Made by a program: the position numbers and the translations under genes | NCBI RefSeq assembly: GCF_000787775.1 | Contig: NZ_BBPM01000008.1 | Location: 55,575 to 119,574 of the forward strand | Reading direction: 5' to 3' | DNA from: Streptacidiphilus carbonis | Lineage (GTDB): Bacteria > Actinomycetota > Actinomycetes > Streptomycetales > Streptomycetaceae | DNA length: 64,000 bases | The notes under the pieces: model-generated | Databases searched by the model: none | Told to the model about the DNA's origin: nothing | What the model saw: only the letters and a program-made list of their open reading frames with translations | Shown here: positions 1-9,343 of the stretch, piece by piece | Numbering within the stretch: the stretch's first letter is position 1 | How the letters are laid out: each line of letters starts with the position of its first letter

Positions 1-2
1 CC

Positions 3-68
3 CGCGCGGAGGCGCAGGGCATCCATGTCCACCGCGTCTGGCCCGAGGGCTCGGCGCACGCCGGCTGA
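3..68 (+). CDS. 3' end of an unidentified protein (partial)
   Basis: The reading frame entering from the left edge gives 21 residues ending in ...WPEGSAHAG and a TGA stop. Nearly every codon ends in G or C, as in real genes of this genome. It converges on menG, 22 bases away. Too little is present to name a family. Confidence 0.5.
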   Translation, partial: RAEAQGIHVHRVWPEGSAHAG

Positions 69-90
69 ACGGGCGTACTCCAGAAAGGCC

Positions 91-792
91 CTAGCCGCGG
101 ATCCCGCGGTGCAGGGCGACGATGCCGCCGGTGAGGTTGCGCCAGGCGACCTTCGACCAGCCGGCCTGCTGGAGCAGCGCGCCGAGGGCGGCCTGGTCGG
201 GCCAGGCGCGGATGGAGTCGGCCAAGTAGACGTAGGCGTCCGGGTTGCTGCTGACCGCGGTGGCCACCGGCGGCAGCGCGCGCATCAGGTACTCCGAGTA
301 GACGGTGCGGAACGGCGCCCAGACCGGGTGGCTGAACTCGCAGATGACGACCCGGCCGCCGGGCCTGGTGACGCGCAGCAGCTCACGCAGGGCGGCGTCG
401 GTGTCCTGGACGTTGCGCAGCCCGAAGGAGATGGTGACGGCGTCGAACACGCCGTCGGCGAAGGGCAGCCGGGTGGCGTCGCCGGCCGTGAGCGGCAGTT
501 CGGGGTGGCGGCGCTTGCCCTCGCGCAGCATCCCGAGCGAGAAGTCGCAGGGCACCACCGTCGCGCCGGCCTCGGCGAAGGGCAGCGAGGAGGTCGCCGT
601 CCCGGCGGCGAGGTCGAGCACCCGCTCCCCCGGCCTGGCGTCCACCGCGCGGGCGACGGCCTTGCGCCACAGCCGGGTCTGGCCCAGCGAGAGCACATCG
701 TTGGTGATGTCGTACTTGGCCGCGACGTCGTCGAACATGGAGGCGACTTCGTGCGGCTGCTTGTCCAGGGAGGCTCGGGTCACGGACCCCAT
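91..792 (-). CDS. menG: Demethylmenaquinone C-methyltransferase (MenG/UbiE family)
   Basis: A 233-residue class I SAM-dependent methyltransferase. It carries the SAM-binding motif [12 protein letters not shown] and the UbiE signatures [12 protein letters not shown] near the N-terminus and [10 protein letters not shown] in the middle. The family methylates demethylmenaquinone to menaquinone at the membrane, the last step of the pathway. It is the last gene of a minus-strand run that also holds mqnA and mqnC of the futalosine route, so the assignment to menaquinone rather than ubiquinone is secure; actinomycetes do not make ubiquinone. A GGTGA sequence lies just upstream of the ATG. Length is normal for the family. 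Confidence 0.93.
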   Translation of the reverse strand: MGSVTRASLDKQPHEVASMFDDVAAKYDITNDVLSLGQTRLWRKAVARAVDARPGERVLDLAAGTATSSLPFAEAGATVVPCDFSLGMLREGKRRHPELPLTAGDATRLPFADGVFDAVTISFGLRNVQDTDAALRELLRVTRPGGRVVICEFSHPVWAPFRTVYSEYLMRALPPVATAVSSNPDAYVYLADSIRAWPDQAALGALLQQAGWSKVAWRNLTGGIVALHRGIRG

Positions 793-825
793 TGTTCACC
801 CATGGGGGACGTGCTCCGGCACCGC

Positions 826-1233
826 TCAGGCCCGGCGGTGGACGAGTCGGCCGCCGAGGACGGTGGCCAGGCAGCTGCCGTCCGGGGCGCGGACCGCCAG
901 GTCGGCCCGGCTGCCGACGGCCAGGACGGGCGTGCGTCCGTCCACGGCCAGGCCGTTGCGGTGCGCGGCGGCCCGCAGCTCGGGGTCGGTGAAAGCGGCG
1001 GGTTGGGCCGCGGTCGCGCCGGAGCGCAGCAGGGCGTACACCCGCTCCCGCGCGCTGGGCGCGTCCGGCAGCGCGCCCTGGTGCAGTGCGCCGGGCGCGA
1101 CCACCCCGTCCCAGCGCCGCACCCGTGCCCGCGGGTAGGCGGACTCCAGCTCGGCCGCCGGGCCGACCGCGGCGATGCGCTCGCCGTCCACGGCCACGGC
1201 GGTGCCGTCCGAACCGGTATGAAGGGTCAGCAA
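826..1233 (-). CDS. Imidazolonepropionase-like small protein
   Basis: A 135-residue protein resembling only the outer beta-sandwich parts of amidohydrolases: an N-terminal segment (AVAVDGERIAAVGPAAEL) and a C-terminal segment (VGSRADLAVRAPDGS...TVLGGRLVHRR). The metal-binding barrel and its HxH motif are absent, so enzymatic activity is doubtful. It starts with a TTG four bases after the mqnC stop, with no clear ribosome site, which suggests translational coupling. Similar small proteins next to mqnC occur in Streptomyces; the role is unknown. It may be a relic or a structural partner of the menaquinone enzymes. Confidence 0.7.
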   Translation of the reverse strand: MLTLHTGSDGTAVAVDGERIAAVGPAAELESAYPRARVRRWDGVVAPGALHQGALPDAPSARERVYALLRSGATAAQPAAFTDPELRAAAHRNGLAVDGRTPVLAVGSRADLAVRAPDGSCLATVLGGRLVHRRA

Positions 1234-1237
1234 GACG

Positions 1238-2452
1238 TCAGTTGGCGTTCAGGAGCTTGAGCTCCGGGTGCGCCGTGCCCCCGCTGATCGCGGTGGACGC
1301 GATGTGCGAGTACGCGTGGTCGTTGACCGGGTCGTTCGCAGGGTCGTCGTGGACCACGATGTGCTCGTAGGTGGTGGCGCGCTGCGCGGGGACGCGGCCG
1401 GCCGAGCGGATCAGGTTGATCAGCTCCATCCGGTTGGAGCGGTGCTTGGCGCCGGCCGAGGAGACCACGTTCTCCTCCAGCATCACCGAGCCCAGGTCGT
1501 CCGCGCCGTAGTGCAGCGTCAGCTGCCCCATCTCCTTGCCGACGGTCAGCCAGGAGCCCTGGATGTGGGCGACGTTGTCGAGGAACAGCCGGGCCACCGC
1601 GATCAGCCGCAGGTACTCGAACAGCGTGGCCTGGGTGCGGCCCTTGAGGTGGTTGTTCTCGGGCTGGTAGGTGTACGGGATGAAGGCGCGGAAGCCGCCG
1701 GTGCGGTCCTGCACCTCGCGGATCATATGCAGGTGCTCGATCCGCTCGGCGTTGGTCTCGCCGGTGCCCATCAGCATGGTGGAGGTGGACTCGACGCCCA
1801 GGTTGTGGGCGATCTCCATGATCTCCAGCCAGCGCTCCCCGGACTCCTTCAACGGCGCGATGGCCTTGCGGGGGCGCTCGGGCAGCAGCTCCGCGCCGGC
1901 GCCCGCGAACGAGTCGAGCCCGGCCGCGTGGATCCGGCGGATCGCCTCCTCGGCGGTGACCCCGGAGATCCGCGACATGTGCTCGACCTCGGAGGCGCCG
2001 AGGGAGTGGATCACCAGCTGCGGGAAGTCCTTCTTGATCGCGGAGAAGGCCCGCTCGTAGTACTCCACCCCGTAGTCGGGGTGGTGGCCGCCCTGGAACA
2101 TGATCTGGGTGCCGCCGAGCTCGACCGTCTCCGCGCAGCGGCGCAGGATCTCCTCCAGATCCCGCGACCAGCCCTTCTCCACATCCTTGGGAGCGGCGTA
2201 GAAGGCGCAGAACTTGCAGGCCGTCACACACACATTGGTGTAGTTGATGTTGCGTTCGATGATGTACGTGGCGATGTGCTCGGTGCCCGCGTAGCGGCGA
2301 CGGCGCGCGGCGTCGGCGGCGGCGCCGAGGGCGTGCAGGGGGGCGTGGCGGTAGATCTCCAGCGCCTCCTCGGGAGTGATGCGCCCCCCGGCCGCGGCGC
2401 GGTCGAGGACTGCCTGCAGATCCGTCTCCTGGGGCTGGGCGGTCTCAAGCAC
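1238..2452 (-). CDS. mqnC: Cyclic dehypoxanthinyl futalosine synthase (radical SAM)
   Basis: A 404-residue radical SAM enzyme with the CX3CX2C iron-sulfur motif at Cys75, Cys79 and Cys82 (VCVTACKFCAFY), followed by the family block LGGTQIMFQGGHHPDYGVEYYE. In the futalosine pathway MqnC cyclises dehypoxanthine futalosine to the cyclic form. Length is normal. It lies 54 bases downstream of the kinase gene on the same strand and is almost contiguous with the amidohydrolase-like gene, so it is probably part of one transcript running from mqnA to menG. Confidence 0.95.
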   Translation of the reverse strand: MLETAQPQETDLQAVLDRAAAGGRITPEEALEIYRHAPLHALGAAADAARRRRYAGTEHIATYIIERNINYTNVCVTACKFCAFYAAPKDVEKGWSRDLEEILRRCAETVELGGTQIMFQGGHHPDYGVEYYERAFSAIKKDFPQLVIHSLGASEVEHMSRISGVTAEEAIRRIHAAGLDSFAGAGAELLPERPRKAIAPLKESGERWLEIMEIAHNLGVESTSTMLMGTGETNAERIEHLHMIREVQDRTGGFRAFIPYTYQPENNHLKGRTQATLFEYLRLIAVARLFLDNVAHIQGSWLTVGKEMGQLTLHYGADDLGSVMLEENVVSSAGAKHRSNRMELINLIRSAGRVPAQRATTYEHIVVHDDPANDPVNDHAYSHIASTAISGGTAHPELKLLNAN

Positions 2453-2506
2453 CTCGGCGTCCTCTCACTGTGTCCATACGGTCGCGCCCAGACTACGCCA
2501 GCGCCC

Positions 2507-4252
2507 CTACCGGACCTTGTGCAAGTCGCCGCTGGGCGTCCCACTGCCCGCGCCGTTGTCCTGGTAGTGCAGGGTGCCGTCCCTGTTGAGGGTGAACACC
2601 TGGGTGTCGGAGGCCGCCGAGCAGGTGCCGGCGCTGCTGCCGGGCAGCAGCCGGTCCTTGAAGGTGATCGTGGTCGCCGTGGACGACACCAGCTTGTCAC
2701 CGCCCAGGCAGGCCACCCCGGCCAGGCCCCTGACGGTGGTGACGCTCGTGGTGTTCTCGGCGCCGACCGGTCCGGGCCGGATCGCGATCGCGTACGGCTC
2801 GCTGAGCAGGCCGTCCGAGGTGACCAGCGTCCCGGTCCAGATGCCGAGGAACACGGCCGGCACGGCGTTGGGACTGGTCGGACCGGGCGCCGGAGCCGGC
2901 GGGGGCGGTCCCGCGCCGGTCGTCGGCGACGAGGCGGAGGGGTTCGCCGTGGCGGGGGACGTTGCCGAGGGTATGGAGGAGGGTCCGGCGGACGGCGTGA
3001 CGGAAGCCGTCGCCGTGCCCGCCCCGAGAACACCGCCGCTGGTCCCCGAACCGCCGTTGCCGCGCGTCAGCAGCGGGACCAGCACCGCTGCCAGCAGCAC
3101 CACCAGCAGCACGCCGCCGACCAGCACCGGCGTCGCACGACGGCCCGGCCGGTGGGGCGGCGCCGCGTCGGACACCCCCGTCGAGCCCGGACCCGGCACC
3201 GGCCCCTGTCCTGGCACCGGCCCTGGTCCTGGCACCGCAGCCGGCGCCGACACCGGCACCGCCGCGGCATCCATCACCGGCGCGGGACCGAACCCGGCGG
3301 CCGGCCGTTCCGCCGTGCGGGGTTCCGCCGTGAGCGGTTCCGCCGTGAGCGGTTCCTCCACCGTCTCCAGATCCAGCAGCTCCGCCGTCCGCCGCCCCAC
3401 TGAGGCGACCAGCAGCGGCGGCAGCCAGCCGTCGGCGGGACCGACCCCACCCAGCGCCGCACGCAGTTCCTCCAAGTCCGGTCGCTCCCCCGGCTCCTTG
3501 GCCAGGCAGCGCTCGACCACCGTGCGCAGCGGTCCGTCCGGCAGCCCCTCCAGCCGGGGCGCCTCGTGCATCACCCGGTACAGCAGCAGCACCGGCGAGG
3601 TCCCGCTGTCGCCGAAGGGTCCGGCACCGGTGGCCGCGAAGGCCAGCACCCCGCCCAGCGCGAAGACGTCGCTCGTGGGTCCCGCCGCCTCGCCCGCGCC
3701 CTGTTCCGGCGACATGTAGCCGGGCGAGCCCACGACGTACCCGGACCGGGTCAGCGCCGTCGCCGCGTCCAGGGCCCGGGCGATGCCGAAGTCGATCAGC
3801 CGCGGCCCGTCCAGGGTGAGCAGCACATTGGACGGCTTCAGGTCGCGGTGCACCAGCCCGGTTGCGTGGACGGCGGCCAGCGAGTCGGCCAGGCCGACGC
3901 CCAGCATCCGCACCGACTCGTCCGGCAGCACCCCGAACTCCCGTACCGCGACGTCCAGTCCGGGCCCGGGGACGTACCCGGTGGCCACCCAGGGCTGCTC
4001 GCTCTCGGTGTCCGCGTCCAGGACCGGCGCCGTCCAGACACCGCCCACCCGCCTCGCGGCCGCCACCTCGTGCCGGAACCGGGCCCGGAAGTCGCCGTCG
4101 TCGGCCAGGTCGGTGCGCACCAGCTTGACCGCCACGGTGCGGCCACCGGCGGTACGCCCCAGGTAGACCCGGCCCATGCCGCCCGCGCCGAGCCGCCCCA
4201 GCAGCCGGTACGCCCCGATCCGTCGCGGATCCCCCGCCGCCAACCGTTCCAT
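2507..4252 (-). CDS. Transmembrane Ser/Thr protein kinase (PknB-like)
   Basis: A 581-residue Hanks-type kinase. The glycine loop GRLGAGGMGRVY (about 19-30), catalytic lysine in VAVKLV (Lys43), HRDLKPSN (135-142) and DFG (154-156) are all present, so it should be active. After the kinase domain comes a Pro/Glu/Thr-rich linker with short repeats (EPLTAEPLTAEP; GPVPGQGPVPGPG), one membrane helix (ATPVLVGGVLLVVLLAAVL), a Ser/Thr/Pro spacer and an outside domain of about 100 residues of unknown ligand. It has no PASTA repeats. It sits between mqnA and mqnC on the same strand with gaps of 34 and 54 bases, so it is likely cotranscribed with menaquinone genes. Confidence 0.93.
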   Translation of the reverse strand: MERLAAGDPRRIGAYRLLGRLGAGGMGRVYLGRTAGGRTVAVKLVRTDLADDGDFRARFRHEVAAARRVGGVWTAPVLDADTESEQPWVATGYVPGPGLDVAVREFGVLPDESVRMLGVGLADSLAAVHATGLVHRDLKPSNVLLTLDGPRLIDFGIARALDAATALTRSGYVVGSPGYMSPEQGAGEAAGPTSDVFALGGVLAFAATGAGPFGDSGTSPVLLLYRVMHEAPRLEGLPDGPLRTVVERCLAKEPGERPDLEELRAALGGVGPADGWLPPLLVASVGRRTAELLDLETVEEPLTAEPLTAEPRTAERPAAGFGPAPVMDAAAVPVSAPAAVPGPGPVPGQGPVPGPGSTGVSDAAPPHRPGRRATPVLVGGVLLVVLLAAVLVPLLTRGNGGSGTSGGVLGAGTATASVTPSAGPSSIPSATSPATANPSASSPTTGAGPPPPAPAPGPTSPNAVPAVFLGIWTGTLVTSDGLLSEPYAIAIRPGPVGAENTTSVTTVRGLAGVACLGGDKLVSSTATTITFKDRLLPGSSAGTCSAASDTQVFTLNRDGTLHYQDNGAGSGTPSGDLHKVR

Positions 4253-4286
4253 GACTGGCCATCATGTCCGGCGGAGCGACGGCCTG

Positions 4287-5252
<966 letters not shown>

Positions 5253-5321
5253 CTAGGGTTTTCCGCAGTTGCAGTTTGATTTCCCATGCAGTACTCGAGC
5301 CTGCGGAGCATGTGACCGCGG

Positions 5322-5342
5322 GCTTCTGTCGTTTTCAGAAGC
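5322..5342 (+). promoter_or_regulatory. Hairpin in the cold-shock gene leader
   Basis: Perfect 7-bp inverted repeat GCTTCTG / CAGAAGC with a seven-base loop, about 95 bases before the csp ATG and immediately upstream of the direct-repeat motif at 5345. It could be an RNA hairpin in the 5' leader or a protein site; nothing in the sequence separates the two. Confidence 0.45.
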
Positions 5343-5344
5343 TT

Positions 5345-5367
5345 TGTCACAGAAGTACCTGAAGCGG
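5345..5367 (+). promoter_or_regulatory. MtrA-like direct-repeat box upstream of csp
   Basis: The stretch reads GTCACAGAA then GTACCTGAA, two 9-bp direct repeats with the GTnAC core known for the actinobacterial response regulator MtrA. Twenty of 23 bases are identical to a site upstream of bldN (61387-61409). The family match is inference from the repeat period and core. Confidence 0.5.
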
Positions 5368-5436
5368 GGCGATCAGCGCAGCGGACCGGGCGCCACGAGG
5401 TGTGGCGTCCTTTACGTCCCTCGCAAGGAGAACGGT

Positions 5437-5640
5437 ATGGCGACCGGAACCGTCAAGTGGTTCAACGCCGAGAAGGGCTTCGGCTTCATCGCCCAGGACG
5501 GCGGCGGCCCCGACGTCTTCGTCCACTACTCCGCCATCAACGCGAACGGCTTCCGCTCGCTTGAGGAGAACCAGACCGTGGAGTTCGACGTCACGCAGGG
5601 TCCCAAGGGCCCGCAGGCGGAGAACGTCACCGCGATCTGA
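5437..5640 (+). CDS. Cold-shock protein (CspA family)
   Basis: A 67-residue single cold-shock domain with RNP1 (KGFGFI, 13-18) and RNP2 (VFVHY, 27-31). Such proteins bind single-stranded RNA and DNA and act as RNA chaperones. The ATG at 5437 is set by AAGGAG nine bases upstream; a longer frame reading upstream is not supported because the family starts at [10 protein letters not shown]. The 5' region between this gene and mqnA is over 200 bases and holds a hairpin and an MtrA-like box, typical of the long leaders seen on csp genes. Confidence 0.96.
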   Translation: MATGTVKWFNAEKGFGFIAQDGGGPDVFVHYSAINANGFRSLEENQTVEFDVTQGPKGPQAENVTAI

Positions 5641-5719
5641 ATCCCACCACTGATCACCCGCTCCTGATCATCCTTGATCGGGCCGCACGATCGTCCGGTG
5701 GCTGGTACAGCACCACCCA

Positions 5720-5756
5720 AGAGGGCCCGCGCCGCTGCAGCGACGACGGGCCCTCT
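5720..5756 (+). terminator. Hairpin terminator after csp
   Basis: Ten-bp stem AGAGGGCCCG / CGGGCCCTCT with a 17-base loop, 80 bases after the csp stop. There is no long U tract, as is usual in high-GC genomes. It also lies beyond the end of the convergent regulator gene. Confidence 0.65.
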
Positions 5757-5855
5757 GCCTGTCCCGGCACCGTGCCGCCGCGGCGCCCGGCTGCTCCGGC
5801 ATCCTGCCGCCCCGGCTCCCCGGCGCGGCGGAACCCCGCTGCCCCCGCTGCCCCG

Positions 5856-7094
5856 TCAGCGCCCGTGCAGCCGCCGTCCCCGCAGGGCCAGCTCGATCTC
5901 GAAGCGGGCGTCGGGATCCGCCAGCACGTCCCCGAACAACTCCTCGATCCCCCGCATCCGCTGCCGCACCGTCTGCGGATGCAGCCCCAGCCGGGCCGCG
6001 ACCTCCGGAGCGCTGCCGCTCGCGGTCTCCAGCCAGGCCAGCAGCGTCTCCTCCAGCCGGTCCCGGCGCTTCTCGGTCAGCCCCTCCAGCGGCGCCAGCC
6101 GGCGTACGCCCAGCAGCGCGACCAGGTCCTCGTCGCCCAGCAGCAGCACCGAGGAGAGCTGCCGGTCGCAGTGCACCAGCCCCGGCGCGGCACCCGCCGG
6201 CAGCCGCGTGGCGACGGTACGGGCCCAGCGCAGCGACTGCGCGGCCTGGACCACCGGGATCGTCGGCCCCAGCACCGCCGTACGGTCGGCCAGCACCTCG
6301 GCCAACTGCTCGATCCGCCCGGGCGTCTCCGGGTCCGCCAGGAACAGGCAGGGCTGGTGCCCCTCCAGGTCCGCGAGCACCGTCGGCATCGTCCGCAGCC
6401 CGGCGGCCGCGCCGGCCAGCCCGTCCGGGCGCAGCGCCACGGCGGCGATCCGCTCCGGCAGCGGGAAGCGGGCCATCCGCCCGCACTCCGCCAGCACCGG
6501 CTCGGCCGCGCCGCCGACGAGCAGCTGCACCAGCCTGCGCCGGGCCCGCCGCAGTGCGCCGGCCGCGTCCGCCCGCGCCTCGGCGTAACCCTCCACCGAG
6601 GCGGCGGCCATCTCGTCGATATGCGCGAAAATCGCCTCCGCGAGCGCCGTCATCGCCGCCGCCGGAACGCCGGCCCGGCGCGCGAGCGGGGCATACCGGC
6701 GCCATGCCAGCCTGGCCCCCAACCGGTAGGCCGCCTGCAGCGCGTCCAGGCTGCGGCCCTCGCGCCACTCGCCCCGCCCGAGCGCCCGGTACACCCGCAG
6801 CGACTCCTCGGGTGAGGCGTGGTCGTCCGCGACCAGCTCGGCGAACTGCGCCACCGCCCGCGCCGCGCCCTGCTGGATTCCGACCCCGAATCGACCGTCC
6901 AGCGGCCTCGCGTACTCGGGAATCTGACGGCGTATCTCCTGCACGATCTCCGGCACCAGCCGCACATTCTCGGCCCGGATCAGCACCGACAGTCCGGACG
7001 GCAGCGCCGCCCACGGACGGGGGTGCATATGGGCCCGGACCTGTGCCTCACCACTGCCCCGAGCGAGCCCCTGCATCTGTTTCGAAACGGCCAT
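5856..7094 (-). CDS. PucR-type transcriptional regulator (CdaR-like)
   Basis: A 412-residue regulator. The C-terminal helix-turn-helix of the PucR family is clear (LLAWLETASGSAPEVAARLGL followed by HPQTVRQRMRGIEELFG). The middle resembles the GGDEF-like sensor region of CdaR proteins; the N-terminal 200 residues are helical and arginine-rich. The start is the ATG at 7094 because AGGAGG sits seven bases upstream; the frame continues further upstream without a good site. No obvious target operon is adjacent except the symporter gene 390 bases away on the same strand. An inverted repeat at 7134-7150 may be its own operator. Confidence 0.85.
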   Translation of the reverse strand: MAVSKQMQGLARGSGEAQVRAHMHPRPWAALPSGLSVLIRAENVRLVPEIVQEIRRQIPEYARPLDGRFGVGIQQGAARAVAQFAELVADDHASPEESLRVYRALGRGEWREGRSLDALQAAYRLGARLAWRRYAPLARRAGVPAAAMTALAEAIFAHIDEMAAASVEGYAEARADAAGALRRARRRLVQLLVGGAAEPVLAECGRMARFPLPERIAAVALRPDGLAGAAAGLRTMPTVLADLEGHQPCLFLADPETPGRIEQLAEVLADRTAVLGPTIPVVQAAQSLRWARTVATRLPAGAAPGLVHCDRQLSSVLLLGDEDLVALLGVRRLAPLEGLTEKRRDRLEETLLAWLETASGSAPEVAARLGLHPQTVRQRMRGIEELFGDVLADPDARFEIELALRGRRLHGR

Positions 7095-7133
7095 CAAACC
7101 TCCTGCGCCGGTCCGGGTATACCTGCCGTTGCA

Positions 7134-7150
7134 GCAATTCCAATAATTGC
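7134..7150. promoter_or_regulatory. Inverted repeat upstream of the PucR-type regulator
   Basis: GCAATT, a five-base spacer (CCAAT), then AATTGC: perfect 6-bp arms in an AT-rich patch 40 bases before the regulator's ATG. The position suits an autoregulatory operator. The binding protein is not known. Confidence 0.45.
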
Positions 7151-7389
7151 CAGCAATCGATGGCAGGTTCCGGAGGATCACATCCCCCGACGTGAAGAAT
7201 CTGCGCACAATTTCATGCAGCAATGTAAATCATTGATGCCTGGGACGCAGTATCTGTCCCTTGTTACCGGAGTGTCAACGACAGAAAGCGGACGGCGATC
7301 ACCCGCATGGGGAGACCGCCGCCGACGCCCGGACGGCGACTGTGAGTGGCCGACAGGGGCGGGACGCCGGACGGCCCGGGACGACGGAC

Positions 7390-7422
7390 GGCCCAGTGTC
7401 CCCCACGGGTGGACACCGGGCC
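7390..7422 (-). terminator. Hairpin terminator after the symporter gene
   Basis: A 12-bp stem with one mismatch (GGCCCAGTGTCC / GGACACCGGGCC) and a nine-base loop, about 65 bases beyond the symporter stop on the minus strand. Confidence 0.55.
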
Positions 7423-7486
7423 GCCGTGATCCGTCCGGCCGATCGAACCGGCCGAACCTTTCGCACCTGCCGAACCCGTGGGGACG

Positions 7487-8848
7487 TCAGGCGGTGACGA
7501 GCTCCTTCTCCGGAGCAGCCGCTTCCGCCGCCCCGGCCTCCGGGTCCGCCAGGTTGAAGTCACCCTTCGGGGCCGCGAACGCGGTCCGGTCGAGGATGCC
7601 CTCACGGGCCGCGACCAGGATCGGCACCACGGCTTGACCTGCGACGTTCGTCGCGGTCCGGATCATGTCGAGGATGGGGTCGATGGCGATCAGCAGGCCC
7701 ACGCCCTCCAGCGGCAGGCCGAGGGTGGAGAGGGTCAGCGTCAGCATCACGATGGCGCCGGTGAGGCCGGCCGTCGCGGCGGAGCCGATCACCGAGACGA
7801 AGGCGATCAGCAGGTAGTCGCCGATGCCGAGGTGGATGCCGTAGACCTGGGCCACGAAGATCGCGGCCAGCGACGGGTAGATCGCGGCGCAGCCGTCCAT
7901 CTTGGTGGTCGCGCCGAAGGGGACGGCGAACGAGGCGTACTCGCGCGGGACGCCCAGGTCGATGGTGACCCGGCGGGTGACCGGCATGGTGCCGACCGAG
8001 GAGCGGGACACGAAGGCGAGCTGGATGGCCGGCCAGGCGCCCTTGAAGAAGTCCAGCGGGTTGACCTTGGCGACGAAGCGCAGCAGCAGCGAGTAGACGC
8101 CGAACAGCACGATGGCGCAGCCGACGTAGACGTCGGCGGTGAAGGTCGCCAGCGGGGAGAGCAGGCTCCAGCCGTAGACGGCGACCGACTTGCCGATCAG
8201 GCCCAGGGTGCCCAGCGGGGAGAGCCGGATGATCCACCACAGCGCGGTCTGCACCAGGTCCAGCACGGACTGGGTGAGCTTGAGGAAGGGCTCGCCCTTC
8301 TTCTCGCCGATCTTGAGCAGGGCCGCGCCGAAGACGATGCCCAGGAACACGATCTGAAGGACGTTCACCTTGACGAACGAGTCGACGATGTTGGTCGGGA
8401 CCAGCCCGGTGAGGAAGTCGGTCCAGGACGCGGTGACGTCCGTCAGCTTGGAGCCGTCGTGCGCGGTGAGCCCGGTGCCGTGGCCGGGGTTGGTGACGAT
8501 GCCGATCAGCAGGCCGATGCTGACCGCGATCAGCGAGGTGATCGCGAACCACAGCAGGGTGCGGGCGGCCAGCCTGGCGGCGTTGTTGACGGTCCGGAGG
8601 TTGGCGACCGAGATCACGATCGCGCTGAAGACCAGCGGCGGGACGGCCAGCTTCAGCAGCTGTACGAAGATGGTGCCGATCTGGGTGAGCGTGGTGGTGA
8701 GCCAGCTCACCTCCGCTTCGCGGGCGACGAAGCCGAGGGCGACGCCCAGGCCCAGGCCGAGCAGGATCTGGGCCCAGAACGGGGTGCGACGGATCCGGCC
8801 GAAGAAGGATATGGAGGGCGCGGACTCGGAAGTCTCGGGCGATGACAT
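7487..8848 (-). CDS. Cation:dicarboxylate symporter (DAACS family)
   Basis: A 453-residue membrane transporter of the glutamate/C4-dicarboxylate symporter family (DctA/GltP). Eight or so hydrophobic segments are visible, together with family motifs: the serine-rich hairpin region SRSSVGTMPVTRR and MDGCAAIYPSLAAIF with the conserved Met-Asp-Gly. It imports dicarboxylates or acidic amino acids with sodium or protons. The last 40 residues are a hydrophilic Ala/Glu-rich tail. Substrate cannot be decided from sequence. Downstream in the same orientation lies the PucR-type regulator, but they are separated by a terminator. Confidence 0.92.
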   Translation of the reverse strand: MSSPETSESAPSISFFGRIRRTPFWAQILLGLGLGVALGFVAREAEVSWLTTTLTQIGTIFVQLLKLAVPPLVFSAIVISVANLRTVNNAARLAARTLLWFAITSLIAVSIGLLIGIVTNPGHGTGLTAHDGSKLTDVTASWTDFLTGLVPTNIVDSFVKVNVLQIVFLGIVFGAALLKIGEKKGEPFLKLTQSVLDLVQTALWWIIRLSPLGTLGLIGKSVAVYGWSLLSPLATFTADVYVGCAIVLFGVYSLLLRFVAKVNPLDFFKGAWPAIQLAFVSRSSVGTMPVTRRVTIDLGVPREYASFAVPFGATTKMDGCAAIYPSLAAIFVAQVYGIHLGIGDYLLIAFVSVIGSAATAGLTGAIVMLTLTLSTLGLPLEGVGLLIAIDPILDMIRTATNVAGQAVVPILVAAREGILDRTAFAAPKGDFNLADPEAGAAEAAAPEKELVTA

Positions 8849-8980
8849 GGGTGGGAGGGCTCCAGTGCGGGGAGCGGCCGCCGTCCGGCTCGGGACACAG
8901 GGTCAGGTCACGAAAGAGGGATGCCGGGGCGGTCGCGGGGTGGGAAGGGCTGGACGGTCGGAGGCGGCGGCGCGCTGGTC

Positions 8981-9179
8981 CTATCCCGCGAGCAGCGGAC
9001 GGGACGGGCGCGACGCCCGCATACAGCCGCAGGCGAACGCGGACGCGGCGCGCAGCTCCGGCATGTTCGCCGCGCTCGACGTGCTCGCCAGCGCCCCGGC
9101 GCACGCGCGGGCAGCACGCAGCATCGCCGCGAGCCGGAGGCTCAGGACGTGGTGCGGGTGCGCGGCAGGGGCGTTCACG
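8981..9179 (-). CDS. Possible small protein of unknown function
   Basis: A GTG at 9179, preceded by an AAGG about ten bases upstream, opens a 65-residue frame. It has good G/C third-position bias and an Ala/Arg-rich, cysteine-containing product (…SLRLAAMLRAARACAG…). No family is recognised. It could equally be non-coding promoter-region DNA; support is weak. Confidence 0.25.
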
Positions 9180-9280
9180 TAAGGGACCTTACCATCAAAA
9201 CTTTGCCTTACCCAAAGCACTGGTTTGAGGTAGGCGAAGGAGGTGCCGGACCGGCCGCAGGAAGCTTTTGCTCTGGAGTG

Positions 9281-9294
9281 GTTATACGTATAAC
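9281..9294. promoter_or_regulatory. Perfect palindromic operator candidate
   Basis: GTTATACGTATAAC is a perfect 14-bp palindrome, very AT-rich for this genome, 50 bases before the GTG of the MFS gene. It looks like the operator of a dimeric repressor of TetR or GntR type. No such regulator gene is adjacent. Confidence 0.55.
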
Positions 9295-9343
9295 TTGGAG
9301 GGACGGAGCCACCCGCCCAGCCCGACCGAGGAGACCAGCCGTT

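Larger units (their letters stand above)
7095..7486. other. Intergenic region between the regulator and the symporter gene
   Basis: 392 bases with no convincing gene. The half next to the regulator is unusually AT-rich for this genome and carries the inverted repeat at 7134-7150, so it is probably the regulator's promoter. The half next to the symporter ends in a hairpin (7390-7422). Short reading frames here have no ribosome sites and poor third-position bias. Confidence 0.6.
8849..9343. other. 495-base intergenic region between two transporter genes
   Basis: This divergent gap holds a possible small minus-strand gene (8981-9179), an AT-richer stretch at 9190-9235 with imperfect inverted repeats (CTTTG/CAAAG and GCCTTACC/GGTAGGC), and the perfect palindrome at 9281-9294. 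It should contain the promoters of both flanking transporter genes. Nothing else is recognised. Confidence 0.6.

Noticed and set aside
1268..3403. A plus-strand frame of 711 codons across mqnC and the kinase gene
   Set aside because: Antisense to two well-identified genes, with no family match and repetitive Arg/Gly/His composition.
8921..9343. N-terminal extension of the MFS gene upstream of 9344
   Set aside because: The extension is Arg/Gly-rich, crosses the palindrome and lacks a ribosome site, while GTG 9344 has GAGGAGA.
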